From an uncultured Clostridia bacterium (lineage in GTDB: Bacteria > Bacillota > Clostridia > Christensenellales > Aristaeellaceae), in contig CALCQO010000023.1 in NCBI GenBank assembly GCA_937894675.1, positions 172,830-236,829 on the forward strand: a stretch of 64,000 nucleotides of DNA, read 5' to 3'. The notes under the pieces are model-generated. The model worked only from the letters and a program-made list of their open reading frames with translations. It had not been told where the DNA came from and did no database searches. The position numbers and the translations under genes are program-made. Each line of letters begins with the position of its first letter. Position 1 is the first letter of the stretch. Positions 9,279 through 18,277 of the stretch are shown in pieces.

Positions 9279-9838
9279 ACAATCGTCAGAACCTAATGGA
9301 AGATATTGATCATATCCTCATCAGCAAGGAAGAAATCGAGCAGGCTGTCAAGCGGATTGGGGAAAAAATCAACGCGGATTATCACGGCAAAGAGCCGGTG
9401 TTTATTTGCATTTTAAAAGGCGCATCTGTCTTCTTTACAGATTTAATCCGCCAGGTTCAGCTGCCCATCGCCATCGACTTTATGGCCATATCCAGCTATG
9501 GCAAGAGCACCAAGACATCCGGCGTGGTTCGGATTTTGAAGGATTTAGACCACGATATCCAGGGGAAGGATGTCATCGTTGTGGAGGATATCGTGGATAG
9601 CGGCTTAACGCTGACCTATATCAAGAAAACATTAACCCAGCGCGGCGCCAGCTCGATACGCATCGCGACCCTGCTGGATAAACCGGAAAGAAGGCAGACG
9701 GAGCTGTCCGTTGATTATAAGGGCTTTGTCATCCCCAATGAGTTTGTTGTAGGGTATGGTCTTGACTATAACGAGCTATACCGCAATCTGCCGGAGATTG
9801 GGGTGCTGAAACCCAGAATTTACAACGATATCCAATAA
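9275..9838 (+). CDS. hpt: Hypoxanthine phosphoribosyltransferase
   Basis: 187-residue purine salvage enzyme converting hypoxanthine (and usually guanine) plus PRPP to IMP or GMP. The PRPP-binding loop VVVEDIVDSGLTL and the flexible-loop segment SSYGKSTKTSG identify the HGPRT family. Start ATG overlaps the tilS stop by 4 nt. The arrangement upstream of ftsH is conserved in many Bacillota, where TilS and HprT have been reported to influence ftsH expression. Confidence 0.95.
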   Translation: MNNRQNLMEDIDHILISKEEIEQAVKRIGEKINADYHGKEPVFICILKGASVFFTDLIRQVQLPIAIDFMAISSYGKSTKTSGVVRILKDLDHDIQGKDVIVVEDIVDSGLTLTYIKKTLTQRGASSIRIATLLDKPERRQTELSVDYKGFVIPNEFVVGYGLDYNELYRNLPEIGVLKPRIYNDIQ

Positions 9839-9845
9839 CGTTCAA

Positions 9846-9875
9846 TTGCTTTATCAAAGATGAACGTGGTATACT
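9846..9875 (+). promoter_or_regulatory. Putative ftsH promoter with extended -10
   Basis: TTGCTT is followed after 18 nt by TATACT, and TGG precedes the -10 (extended -10 element). It lies in the 70-nt gap between hpt and ftsH and would allow ftsH to be transcribed separately from tilS-hpt. Confidence 0.6.
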
Positions 9876-9908
9876 CTAATACGATTTCTTACAAGGGGGA
9901 TTCTGAAT

Positions 9909-11843
9909 TTGCGTAATTCTCGCCGCGGCGCTTTGGGTTATTTCATCATGATTGCGGCTTTCATATTGATGGCTATGATTATTTCCGACAGCGTTTCTCT
10001 ACCGACCAATCAGATTACCTATCCGGAACTGCTGGAACTCATCAGCAATGACGGGGTGGACCGCGTATCCATTCGAGGCAACAGCCTGGTTGGCAGAAAG
10101 AAACCGAGTCTTATCGCGCTGAGTGATTATCCTACCCGGTTTGATTTTGAGACTACAATAGGCGCGGACTTTTTTGACACCGTCCGTACCATGTACGCCA
10201 ACAAGAATGAAGTCCTCCTGGACAGCGTCAGCGTAGACAATCTGAGTTTTAAGATTGAATACCTGCCGCCTATCCAAACGCCCTGGTATCTGGAAATCCT
10301 TCCCTTTATCCTGCCTGTACTGATGGTGATGGTATTCTGGTATGTCATTATGCGACAGCAGAGCGGCGGCAGCGGAAAGGTTCTGAACTTTGGAAAAAGC
10401 CAGGCGAATCTCGCTGATCCTACGAAAAACAAGATTACATTCGCGGATGTCGCGGGTGCCGATGAAGAAAAGGAAGAGCTGCAGGAAATAGTTGATTTCC
10501 TGAAAAACCCCAAAACATACCTGGAGTTAGGCGCGCGGATACCCAAGGGCGTTTTGTTGGTAGGCCCTCCTGGAACTGGTAAGACACTGCTTGCCAAGGC
10601 GGTTGCCGGCGAAGCGAAGGTACCCTTTTATTCCATCAGCGGCTCTGACTTTGTGGAGATGTTCGTCGGCGTAGGCGCCAGCCGTGTACGCGATTTGTTC
10701 GACCAGGCCAAACGCAACGCACCCAGCATTGTGTTTATTGATGAGATTGACGCCGTAGGGCGTCACCGCGGCGCTGGTCTTGGCGGCGGCCATGATGAGC
10801 GAGAGCAGACATTGAACCAACTGCTGGTTGAAATGGATGGTTTCACCACCAACGAAGGCGTTATTGTAATGGCTGCCACCAACCGCCGGGACATTCTGGA
10901 CCCCGCAATTCTACGGCCAGGCCGGTTCGACCGCCAGGTTACCGTGCATTATCCGGACATAAACGGCCGCGTTGCGATACTGAAAGTTCATGCCAAGGGC
11001 AAGCCCCTGGCGGATGATGTGGATCTGGAAAACATTGCCAAACGCACACCGTTTTCTACCGGCGCGGATCTGGAAAACATCATGAATGAAGGCGCCATCC
11101 TGGCTGCCCGCAGGAAGAAGAAGACCATCCAGCAGTCTCATCTGATTGAGGCTGTTGAGCGTGTTCAGATGGGGCCGGAGAAGAAGAGCCACAAGGTGCT
11201 TGAGGAAGATAAGCGCATCATCGCGTACCATGAGGCAGGACATGCCGTTGTTGGCCATTACCTGCCCTTGTGCGACGAAGTACACACGGTTACCATTGTG
11301 CCCCGCGGTCAGGCGGGCGGCTTTACCCTCTCTCTGCCTGAGAAGGAATACGATATGCAGAGTCGTTCCCGGCTGCTGCAGATGATTTCCATGATGCTGG
11401 GCGGCCATGCAGCCATCAACATCATCGAGAACGACGTATATACCGGTGCCCAGTCTGACTTGCAGCGCGCAACCGAGATGATTCGCCAGATGATCACAAA
11501 ATTGGGTATGAGCAAAGAACTTGGCACGGTTTATCTAGGCAGCGATCAGGAAGTATTTGTGGGTATGGAGTTTGGCCAGTCCCGCGAGTACAGCGAAGAA
11601 GTGGCAGCCAGGATAGATAACGAGATATCAAGGATTATTTCCGAATGTTACCAGGTAGCCATGGATACGCTCAATACGCATATAGACGACCTGCATGGCT
11701 TGTCGGATTTGCTGGTTGAGAAAGAAACCGTCACCCGGGAGGAGTTTGTCGCGTTCATCAACCGGAATAACGAGCCTGCCAAACTGGCGGAAGATTATAC
11801 TGAAGCGGATCAGCCGGCTGAATTACCCGAAGGACAGAATTGA
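9909..11843 (+). CDS. ftsH: ATP-dependent zinc metalloprotease FtsH
   Basis: Membrane-anchored AAA+ protease of 644 residues that degrades damaged membrane and short-lived regulatory proteins. Two transmembrane segments (about residues 9-28 and 127-147) bracket a small extracytoplasmic domain. The AAA module has Walker A GPPGTGKT at 219-226, Walker B IVFIDEIDAVG and the second region of homology (TNRRDILDPAILRPGRFDR). The zinc protease site HEAGH is at 441-445. The start is TTG, 8 nt after AAGGGGGA. The acidic proline-containing tail is typical. The stop overlaps the next ATG by one base. Confidence 0.98.
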   Translation: MRNSRRGALGYFIMIAAFILMAMIISDSVSLPTNQITYPELLELISNDGVDRVSIRGNSLVGRKKPSLIALSDYPTRFDFETTIGADFFDTVRTMYANKNEVLLDSVSVDNLSFKIEYLPPIQTPWYLEILPFILPVLMVMVFWYVIMRQQSGGSGKVLNFGKSQANLADPTKNKITFADVAGADEEKEELQEIVDFLKNPKTYLELGARIPKGVLLVGPPGTGKTLLAKAVAGEAKVPFYSISGSDFVEMFVGVGASRVRDLFDQAKRNAPSIVFIDEIDAVGRHRGAGLGGGHDEREQTLNQLLVEMDGFTTNEGVIVMAATNRRDILDPAILRPGRFDRQVTVHYPDINGRVAILKVHAKGKPLADDVDLENIAKRTPFSTGADLENIMNEGAILAARRKKKTIQQSHLIEAVERVQMGPEKKSHKVLEEDKRIIAYHEAGHAVVGHYLPLCDEVHTVTIVPRGQAGGFTLSLPEKEYDMQSRSRLLQMISMMLGGHAAINIIENDVYTGAQSDLQRATEMIRQMITKLGMSKELGTVYLGSDQEVFVGMEFGQSREYSEEVAARIDNEISRIISECYQVAMDTLNTHIDDLHGLSDLLVEKETVTREEFVAFINRNNEPAKLAEDYTEADQPAELPEGQN

Positions 11844-12703
11844 TGAAGTTTGATATGCATGTGCATACCCAAGCTTCTGATGGAGAATTGGCAGCCATGC
11901 CCTTATTTCAAAGGGCAAAGCAGAAGAAATTGGACGGCCTTGCTATTACGGACCATGATACCCTTGCTGGCCTGGCAGACGCGCAGATTGCCGCTGACTG
12001 CCTGGGGATGGGCTTAATACCTGGGGTTGAGATCAGCACCCAGTGCAGCGCTTCCATTCACATATTGGGCTATTGTGTTTCTCAAAAGGACGAAAGACTA
12101 CTCAGCTTTCTTGAAAAGTTCCGCAAGAAAAAACGGCAGCGTATCGCGCATATCCTGGAAATGCTTCATGGTATAGGATTTGAATTGTCCATGGACGAAG
12201 TGGGCGATGCAGACAATGAAAATCTGGGCAGGCCGCATGTCGCGCGGGCGATGGTTAAAAGAGGCTGGGTAGCGGACAAAGACGAGGCATTCAACAATTA
12301 TCTTGTAAAAGGTAAGCCGGCTTATGTACCCAGAGAGAAAGCTGGGACAAGTGAAGCGATACAGATGCTTGCCAGCAGCGGAGCGGTGCCAGTGCTGGCG
12401 CATCCTGGGTTGATTCATATGACCAAGCAGGAACTGATGACAAACATTGATGCATGGATAGCCGATGGACTTCTGGGCATTGAGGCTTTTCATCCGGCAC
12501 ATACAGAAGAACAATGCAGGTATTGGCAGGACTTTGCTGTAAGCAAAGGGTTGCTTGTAACCGCAGGCAGTGATTTCCACGAAGTAGAGCCAGGCAAGCT
12601 GCATGGCGAGCTGGGCGAAATGCTTGAAAAGTGGACAAACGCAGACAATCATCTGAAGAAGCTGATTCAACATATGCAAAATTCGAACAAGGTGTACGCA
12701 TGA
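11843..12703 (+). CDS. PHP-domain phosphoesterase
   Basis: 286-residue metal-dependent hydrolase of the PHP family, YciV/RNase AM-like branch. Metal-binding motifs are visible: DMHVHTQASDG at the N-terminus, ITDHDTLAG, GVEISTQ, VLAHPG and GSDFHE near the C-terminus. E. coli RNase AM trims RNA 5' ends and cleaves 3',5'-bisphosphonucleotides; the same activity here is an inference. I use ATG 11843, which shares its A with the ftsH stop (TGATG), in preference to an in-frame TTG one codon earlier. The 4-nt overlap with the next gene points to coupled translation. Confidence 0.88.
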   Translation: MKFDMHVHTQASDGELAAMPLFQRAKQKKLDGLAITDHDTLAGLADAQIAADCLGMGLIPGVEISTQCSASIHILGYCVSQKDERLLSFLEKFRKKKRQRIAHILEMLHGIGFELSMDEVGDADNENLGRPHVARAMVKRGWVADKDEAFNNYLVKGKPAYVPREKAGTSEAIQMLASSGAVPVLAHPGLIHMTKQELMTNIDAWIADGLLGIEAFHPAHTEEQCRYWQDFAVSKGLLVTAGSDFHEVEPGKLHGELGEMLEKWTNADNHLKKLIQHMQNSNKVYA

Positions 12704-14376
12704 GTAATAATCCGCAAAAGCACTATTATCAAAATAACGGAAACAGAATGCCGCCGCCTGTAGCTCCCAGCGGACAGCAGGGGCAGCCTCCGCCTTCCTA
12801 TCATCCCCGGCAGCAAGGCCAGGGCAACAGAAATATGGCTTACACCAACAACGCGCGTCAGCCAAGGAATGGGTATACCCAACCTCCGACCACAAGTGGC
12901 GCAGGAAAACCCCCGCGGAAGCAAAAAGGACGTCCGGGCATCAAGGCCGCCCTTATTTTGCTGCTTGTTGCCCTTCTTGCCGGCGGAATCTATTTTGGGG
13001 TACAGAAGTTGCGGGAAAACCAGGTAAAGGCTGAAATCGCTCCCTATGAAAATGTGTATGGCGATAACATTTTTATCAATGATATTTCCATTGCCGGCAT
13101 GACGCCTGAGCAAGCGCGTCAGACAATTTCCAGTGCCATGCAGCAGCGTGTAAACAGCTGGAACCTGGCAATCCAATTCGAAGGCTGGACTTATTACAAC
13201 ATGACCTACCCGGTTCTTGGAATCGATTATTCTGACGAGCAGCTGTATCCTTACCTGAATGAAGCATGGGCATTGACGCATCCAAATAACGCTGATGTTT
13301 ATCAAAAGAAACAAGCCATAGAAGATAGAAAAAATTCGCCCTATGAAATGTATACCACCAAAAAAGAATTCGACCAGAATAATTTGGATCAGATATTGAA
13401 TCAAATCGCCGCAGCTATCTATCGGGAACCTATGGACGCCGCCTTGCTGCAGTTCCGGCCGGATGACAGCAATCCTTTCCTGATTCGGGATGAGCAGGTT
13501 GGCCGCGCGCTGGATGTGGAGGCTACAAAGGCGACAATTTTGGAGATGGCTGCCGCCGGAACCAGTGGAAATTACGAAGTGGTTCCCATTTATACAACCC
13601 CCAAAATTACCCGTAAAGATGTGGAAAAAACGGTTGCTCTTCGCGCGGAAGCGGTGACCGCAATCAGCAAGGATTCCCCGGAGAATAGAACCAACAACAT
13701 CCGTGTTTCCCTGGCGCGAATCAATGGCACCATCCTCGAGCCGGGTGAGAAGTTCAGCTTCAATGATGTTGTCGGTCCCCGAACACTTAAAGATGGATTT
13801 TTTGAAGCCTTTGAAATGGTGAAGGGCGACTTAGTAACGGGTGTTGGCGGCGGTGTTTGCCAATCCAGCACCACCCTGTATCAGGCGGCCTTGATGAGTG
13901 ATTTGCAGATTGTTGACAGGGATATCCATTCATCTCCAGTGCTGTATACAGAAAAAGGCCAGGACGCGACGGTATTCCTTAGCCGGGACAGGGAGATTGA
14001 TTTTGTCTTTAAAAACACGACACCTGGCAGGCTGTACCTGACCGCGCAGGTAACAAGCGGATCCAGCAGCAAGAACCTGGTCACCAAAATCAGGATTTAC
14101 GGCGAGACTTTGGGAGATAACGTCGTATACAGGCTGCATTCGGTTATTGATGAAGTTTTGAAATCTGAAGAGATTATTTATGTACCGGATAAGGAGCAGG
14201 AAGCGACCATCTACAAAGACGAAACCAAATTACGCCGTAAAGCCGTGGACGGGTACAGTGTTTCCACCTATTTGCGTAAATACATGGATGGCATTCTTGT
14301 TGATGAGAAGCTCGTATCCAGAGATAAATATAACGCGAAACCGGCGGAATACTGGCAGGGCACGACAGTACGCTGA
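12700..14376 (+). CDS. VanW-family cell-wall-associated protein
   Basis: 558-residue protein. Residues 1-85 are a Pro/Gln/Asn-rich cytosolic segment, followed by a basic stretch and one transmembrane helix (KAALILLLVALLAGGIYFGV). The outside part has a PG_binding_4-like region and a VanW domain with the hallmark GEKFSFNDVVGPRT and GVGGGVCQSSTTLYQAAL. The C-terminal 80 residues resemble a G5-type beta domain. VanW occurs in vancomycin-resistance clusters but also widely in Clostridia; its biochemical role is unknown. No van regulators or ligases are nearby, so a general envelope role is more likely. Start ATG 12700 overlaps the PHP gene stop (ATGA). Confidence 0.86.
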   Translation: MSNNPQKHYYQNNGNRMPPPVAPSGQQGQPPPSYHPRQQGQGNRNMAYTNNARQPRNGYTQPPTTSGAGKPPRKQKGRPGIKAALILLLVALLAGGIYFGVQKLRENQVKAEIAPYENVYGDNIFINDISIAGMTPEQARQTISSAMQQRVNSWNLAIQFEGWTYYNMTYPVLGIDYSDEQLYPYLNEAWALTHPNNADVYQKKQAIEDRKNSPYEMYTTKKEFDQNNLDQILNQIAAAIYREPMDAALLQFRPDDSNPFLIRDEQVGRALDVEATKATILEMAAAGTSGNYEVVPIYTTPKITRKDVEKTVALRAEAVTAISKDSPENRTNNIRVSLARINGTILEPGEKFSFNDVVGPRTLKDGFFEAFEMVKGDLVTGVGGGVCQSSTTLYQAALMSDLQIVDRDIHSSPVLYTEKGQDATVFLSRDREIDFVFKNTTPGRLYLTAQVTSGSSSKNLVTKIRIYGETLGDNVVYRLHSVIDEVLKSEEIIYVPDKEQEATIYKDETKLRRKAVDGYSVSTYLRKYMDGILVDEKLVSRDKYNAKPAEYWQGTTVR

Positions 14377-14414
14377 AGAGTGTATAATTATTTTCCCGGG
14401 GTGCCTCTTGAATA

Positions 14415-14443
14415 TTGTATAATTATATAAACCGTGTTATGAT
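14415..14443 (+). promoter_or_regulatory. Putative nadK-argR-recN promoter
   Basis: TTGTAT, 17-nt spacer, TATGAT, with TGT before the -10 giving an extended -10 element. It lies 20 nt upstream of the nadK start, whose AAGGGGG ribosome-binding site follows. Confidence 0.65.
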
Positions 14444-14462
14444 TACATAACAAGGGGGCAGC

Positions 14463-15317
14463 ATGGAGAATAGCGTATATTTTCTTTTTGCAAATCCGTT
14501 TAAACCAGATACAATTTTAGCAGCGAAAGATCTTGCGGAGCAGCTGATAAACCATGGTGCTGATGTTGTGTTGGATGCCTGGCTGCATGATAAGCTTGGT
14601 ATCGGGCGAGGCATGTCGCTGCATGAAATCCACCGGCCCATGTCTGCCATCGTTTCCTTCGGGGGCGATGGTACACTGCTAAGAACCATACCAACAGCGG
14701 CGGAGCACCATATTCCTGTATTGGGCATCAATATGGGTCATATCGGTTTCCTGATGGAAACGGATATCCACCACCTGAGTGAAGCGGCGGAACGTTTGCT
14801 GCGTCACGAATATGATGTGGAACAGCGAATGATGCTGTCCGCTAGCATACCCGGGCATGGCGACTTTCTTATCATGAATGATATCTCCTTAATGCGCGGA
14901 CAGAACCCCAGCAGTGTGGAAGTTATCGCCTATGCAAATGACGAAAAAATATTCAGAGTCCATGGCGACGGCATATTGATTTCCACACCGACTGGCACAA
15001 CGGGATATTCCATTTCCGCGGGCGGGCCAGTGATATCGCCCCTTCTGGACTGCATTACTGTGATTCCGGTATGCTCCCATGTATTGCACCAGCGTCCCGT
15101 CGTGCTGCCACCTGATCAAATTATTAAACTTCACATGGCGCCGGAGGGGGAAAGAACCAACCAGATTTCCATGGACGGGCAGATTTCTATTCCCATCAAG
15201 GAGAAAATTGAAGTCACCATCAAGCAAGCAGACAAACGTGCCAGATTCATCAGGTTTTCCAAACAGCAGTTTTTGTGCCGTCTTCGTAAGAAACAGGCGG
15301 AATGGAGTATTGAATAA
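14463..15317 (+). CDS. nadK: NAD kinase
   Basis: 284-residue ATP-NAD kinase making NADP. The GGDGT motif of the family occurs in SFGGDGTLLR, followed by GINMGHIGFL, the NDISLMRG segment and the glycine-rich TPTGTTGYSISAGGP block that forms the nucleotide-binding site. Start ATG has an AAGGGGG site. Gene order nadK-argR-recN is a well-known Bacillota arrangement, which supports the call. The gene ends 16 nt before argR. Confidence 0.96.
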   Translation: MENSVYFLFANPFKPDTILAAKDLAEQLINHGADVVLDAWLHDKLGIGRGMSLHEIHRPMSAIVSFGGDGTLLRTIPTAAEHHIPVLGINMGHIGFLMETDIHHLSEAAERLLRHEYDVEQRMMLSASIPGHGDFLIMNDISLMRGQNPSSVEVIAYANDEKIFRVHGDGILISTPTGTTGYSISAGGPVISPLLDCITVIPVCSHVLHQRPVVLPPDQIIKLHMAPEGERTNQISMDGQISIPIKEKIEVTIKQADKRARFIRFSKQQFLCRLRKKQAEWSIE

Positions 15318-15333
15318 CAATGGAGGGTAAAAA

Positions 15334-15783
15334 ATGAAGAGTGCACGCCAAACAGCCATCTTATCCTTAGTCGAACAACAGGATATACGCACACAAGAAG
15401 AATTAGCTCAGAAGTTGAAAGACCAGGGCATCAAGGTAACCCAAGCGACTGTTTCCCGTGACATCAAAGAGCTTCGCTTACTGAAGGTGCTCTCCAGCAG
15501 CGGCGGATATAAATATGCCACTGCGGACCAGGCAGAGCACGGCATCAGCGAGCGGTTTGTCAGAATGTTCATTGATTCGGTAATTTCCATTGTGTTCGCC
15601 GGCAATATCATCGTGATCAAAACCCTTGCGGGCAGCGCCAATGTGGCGGGTGAAGCAATCGACAGCATGCGCTGGCCGGAGATATTGGGAACGATGGCAG
15701 GCGACAACACCATTTTGGTTGTGGTTCGCAATGAAGAAGACGCCGCGCTGGTTGTGGAAAAATTCAACGAAATACTGAAATAA
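15334..15783 (+). CDS. argR: Arginine repressor ArgR
   Basis: 149-residue hexameric transcription regulator using arginine as co-repressor. The N-terminal winged helix contains QEELAQKLKDQGIKVTQATVSRDIKELRL, with the SRDI recognition helix. The C-terminal oligomerisation and arginine-binding domain has LAGSANVAGEAID and GTMAGDNTILVVVR (the GD-TI motif contacting arginine). The ribosome-binding site is GGAGGG. It presumably controls arginine genes elsewhere; no arginine biosynthesis gene is in the window and I see no clear ARG box here. Confidence 0.95.
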   Translation: MKSARQTAILSLVEQQDIRTQEELAQKLKDQGIKVTQATVSRDIKELRLLKVLSSSGGYKYATADQAEHGISERFVRMFIDSVISIVFAGNIIVIKTLAGSANVAGEAIDSMRWPEILGTMAGDNTILVVVRNEEDAALVVEKFNEILK

Positions 15784-15799
15784 ATGACCGAGGTTCAAG

Positions 15800-17524
15800 G
15801 TGCTTCAGCAGCTACTCATACGTAATTTTGCCCTGATTGAAGAAATGGTGATTCCCTTTCACCCAGGGCTGACAGTTTTGTCCGGAGAAACCGGCGCGGG
15901 CAAATCCATTGTTGTCGATGCGGTTTCTCTGGTGCTTGGCGGTAAAGCAGATCGGGACATGGTTCGCAGAGGATGCGACAAAGCCTATGTCGAGGGGACG
16001 TTTACTACCGTTAACCAACCTGCTGTCTGCGCGTTTCTTCAACAGGAAGGCATGGAGCAAGAGGACGATATCCTGGTTATCTCCCGGGACATTAATCACA
16101 ATGGCAGGAGCACATGCCGGGTAAACGGCACCCTTGTCAACCTGCAGATTCTCAAAGCGCTTGCGTCATTGCTCATGGAAATCCATGGACAGCATGAACA
16201 TCAGGCGCTTCTTTCTGATGAAAATCACATTCAATTCCTGGACAGCCTGGGGGATGAAGGATATATCCAGGCTTTAACCCAAACAAACGATTTGTACCAT
16301 ACATACAGACAGCAGCAGAGGGAATACGACGCGCTGCAAAAAGAGAATGAATACCGGCAGGAACGGTTGGACAGGCTGTACAGACAAAAGAAAGAGCTGG
16401 ATCAGGCAAACCTTCAGGATGGCGAAGAAGAGGAACTGATTAAAAGTAGGGATTTGCTGCGCAATTCAGATAAAATCAACCGCGCGTTAAAAAGCGCGGC
16501 GTCCTTGTTATCAGAAGGGGACGGCCAGCAGGATGCAGCCCTGCCCCTTGTAAAACAAGCCGTCCAGGCCATGCAGGAAATTACCGGAATACAGGCTGAG
16601 TTCGACGAGTTAACCCAAAAAATGGATGGTTTGTACTTTGAACTGGAGGACATTGCCTATTCCCTGCAGAAAAGACATCATGCTTTGGATTTGGATGGTT
16701 CCCAGCTAGATGATGTGGAGGCGCGTCTTGATGTTATCAAACGGATGGAGAAAAAATATGGAACATCCATTAGCGAAGTGCTCCGGCATCAGCAGAAGGT
16801 AGAAACAGAAATCGCGAAGTATGAAAACCTGGACGACCAGATTGAACAATTGAAATTGTTGTCCGAAAAGAGCATGGGGGATTATTTGCGCCAGGCAAAG
16901 AATCTATCTGCATTGCGCTACGAACTTGCCCAAGCAACCCAAAAGAAGATTGAGAAAGAGCTGTCCCAGCTGAACATGCCGGCAGCCCGGTTTTATATCC
17001 AAATAGATTCCGACGAGAATCAGGCCTCGTCCCGGGGCATAGATAAAGTGGCGTTCTATATCGCCGCCAATAAAGGGGAAGAAAAGAAACCGCTAAGTAA
17101 AACGGCATCAGGCGGCGAGCTGTCCCGCATTATGTTGGCGATAAAATCCGTTTCATCGGAAAGAACCATGGTACCCTCCATGGTGTTTGACGAGGTGGAC
17201 GCTGGGATCTCAGGTAGAACAGCCACAGTGGTGGCGGAAAAAATGTGGGATATTGCCCGGTACCGCCAGGTCATTTGCGTTACCCATCTGCAGCAGATCG
17301 CGGTGATGGCGTCTTCCCATGCCTTGGTTAGAAAATATGAGGACATGGAAAGAACAAAAACGGAAGTACAGTATCTTGATGGAGATGGGCGCGCACAGGA
17401 AATTGCCAGATTGTTGGGAGAGACCAGAAAAAGCGATGTGAGCGGTTATCAGCACGCCGTTTCCCTCCTGCGGGACGCGGAGGCGTACCGTTTGCAGCAT
17501 CCGGCCAACGATGGAGATGCATAG
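15800..17524 (+). CDS. recN: DNA repair protein RecN
   Basis: 574-residue SMC-like ATPase acting in double-strand break repair. Walker A is GETGAGKS near residues 28-35, the middle is a long coiled coil (about 150-350), and the C-terminal half carries the signature TASGGELSRIMLAIK and Walker B MVFDEVDAGISG, then the conserved CVTHLQQIA. The start is GTG with only a GAGG site 7 nt upstream; no better start exists because LQQLLIRNFALIE is the conserved N-terminus. It follows argR by 16 nt. Confidence 0.96.
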   Translation: MLQQLLIRNFALIEEMVIPFHPGLTVLSGETGAGKSIVVDAVSLVLGGKADRDMVRRGCDKAYVEGTFTTVNQPAVCAFLQQEGMEQEDDILVISRDINHNGRSTCRVNGTLVNLQILKALASLLMEIHGQHEHQALLSDENHIQFLDSLGDEGYIQALTQTNDLYHTYRQQQREYDALQKENEYRQERLDRLYRQKKELDQANLQDGEEEELIKSRDLLRNSDKINRALKSAASLLSEGDGQQDAALPLVKQAVQAMQEITGIQAEFDELTQKMDGLYFELEDIAYSLQKRHHALDLDGSQLDDVEARLDVIKRMEKKYGTSISEVLRHQQKVETEIAKYENLDDQIEQLKLLSEKSMGDYLRQAKNLSALRYELAQATQKKIEKELSQLNMPAARFYIQIDSDENQASSRGIDKVAFYIAANKGEEKKPLSKTASGGELSRIMLAIKSVSSERTMVPSMVFDEVDAGISGRTATVVAEKMWDIARYRQVICVTHLQQIAVMASSHALVRKYEDMERTKTEVQYLDGDGRAQEIARLLGETRKSDVSGYQHAVSLLRDAEAYRLQHPANDGDA

Positions 17525-17555
17525 AAAGCGGACAAGGCCACAAGGGAATTTTGCC

Positions 17556-17584
17556 TTGATATCCAATACATAGTGGGATATAAT
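17556..17584 (+). promoter_or_regulatory. Sigma-A promoter of upp
   Basis: TTGATA, 17-nt spacer, TATAAT, located about 40 nt upstream of the uracil phosphoribosyltransferase start and downstream of the recN stop. Confidence 0.8.
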
Positions 17585-17626
17585 CAAACCGTACACTAAA
17601 TAGCATGAAGAAAAGAGGATACTGTG

Positions 17627-18259
17627 ATGGAAGGGAAAGTACATATCTTTGATCATCCGCTGATTCAGCATAAGCTGAGCATCATGCGGGATAAAAATAC
17701 AGGAACCAAAGAATTCCGCGAGCTCCTGGATGAGATTTCCATGCTGATGGTTTACGAAATAACCAGGGATTTGCCGACAGAAACCGTCAATGTAGAGACC
17801 CCGCTCGGCTGGACCAAGACAAATGTGCTCTCCGGCATGCCCATTGGCATCATACCCATTCTGCGCGCCGGCCTTGGCATGGTGGATGGAATTCAACGCC
17901 TGATCCCCAACGCGAAAGTCGGCCATATCGGTTTATACCGCGACCCGGAAACCCTGCAGCCGGTAGAGTATTACTGCAAATTGCCTGCGGATTCTGAACA
18001 AAGATATTTGTTCGTTTTAGACCCCATGCTGGCAACCGGCGGCTCTGCCTCCGCCGCGCTGACCTTTATGAAGCAGAGAAATTGCCATAACATCAGCCTG
18101 GTTAATTTAATTGCTGCCCCCGAAGGCATCGAGCGCATCCAGAAGGATCATCCCGATGTCAATATCTATGTCGCCGCTCTTGATGAAAAACTCAATGAGC
18201 ATGGATATATTGTTCCCGGCCTGGGCGACGCCGGCGACCGCCTGTTTGGCACAAAATAA
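17627..18259 (+). CDS. upp: Uracil phosphoribosyltransferase
   Basis: 210-residue pyrimidine salvage enzyme forming UMP from uracil and PRPP. The N-terminal HIFDHPLIQHKLSIMRD is almost invariant in Upp. The PRPP site VLDPMLATGGSASAAL and the C-terminal PGLGDAGDRLFGT, which contacts uracil, are intact. ATG 17627 is 7 nt after AAAAGAGGA; a GTG one codon upstream is an alternative. The gene has its own promoter and is followed 18 nt later by the flavodiiron protein gene with no evident terminator between, so read-through is possible. Confidence 0.97.
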   Translation: MEGKVHIFDHPLIQHKLSIMRDKNTGTKEFRELLDEISMLMVYEITRDLPTETVNVETPLGWTKTNVLSGMPIGIIPILRAGLGMVDGIQRLIPNAKVGHIGLYRDPETLQPVEYYCKLPADSEQRYLFVLDPMLATGGSASAALTFMKQRNCHNISLVNLIAAPEGIERIQKDHPDVNIYVAALDEKLNEHGYIVPGLGDAGDRLFGTK

Positions 18260-18277
18260 AGTTTTAAGGAGTTTCTT

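Noticed and set aside
12700..14376. Vancomycin resistance cluster from the VanW domain
   Set aside because: No vanA/B ligase, vanH, vanX or two-component pair is present. VanW-domain proteins are widespread in Clostridia.
17525..17555. Terminator after recN
   Set aside because: A CAAGGC/GCCTTG pairing can be drawn, but the loop is long, the stem is 6 bp and no T-run follows.
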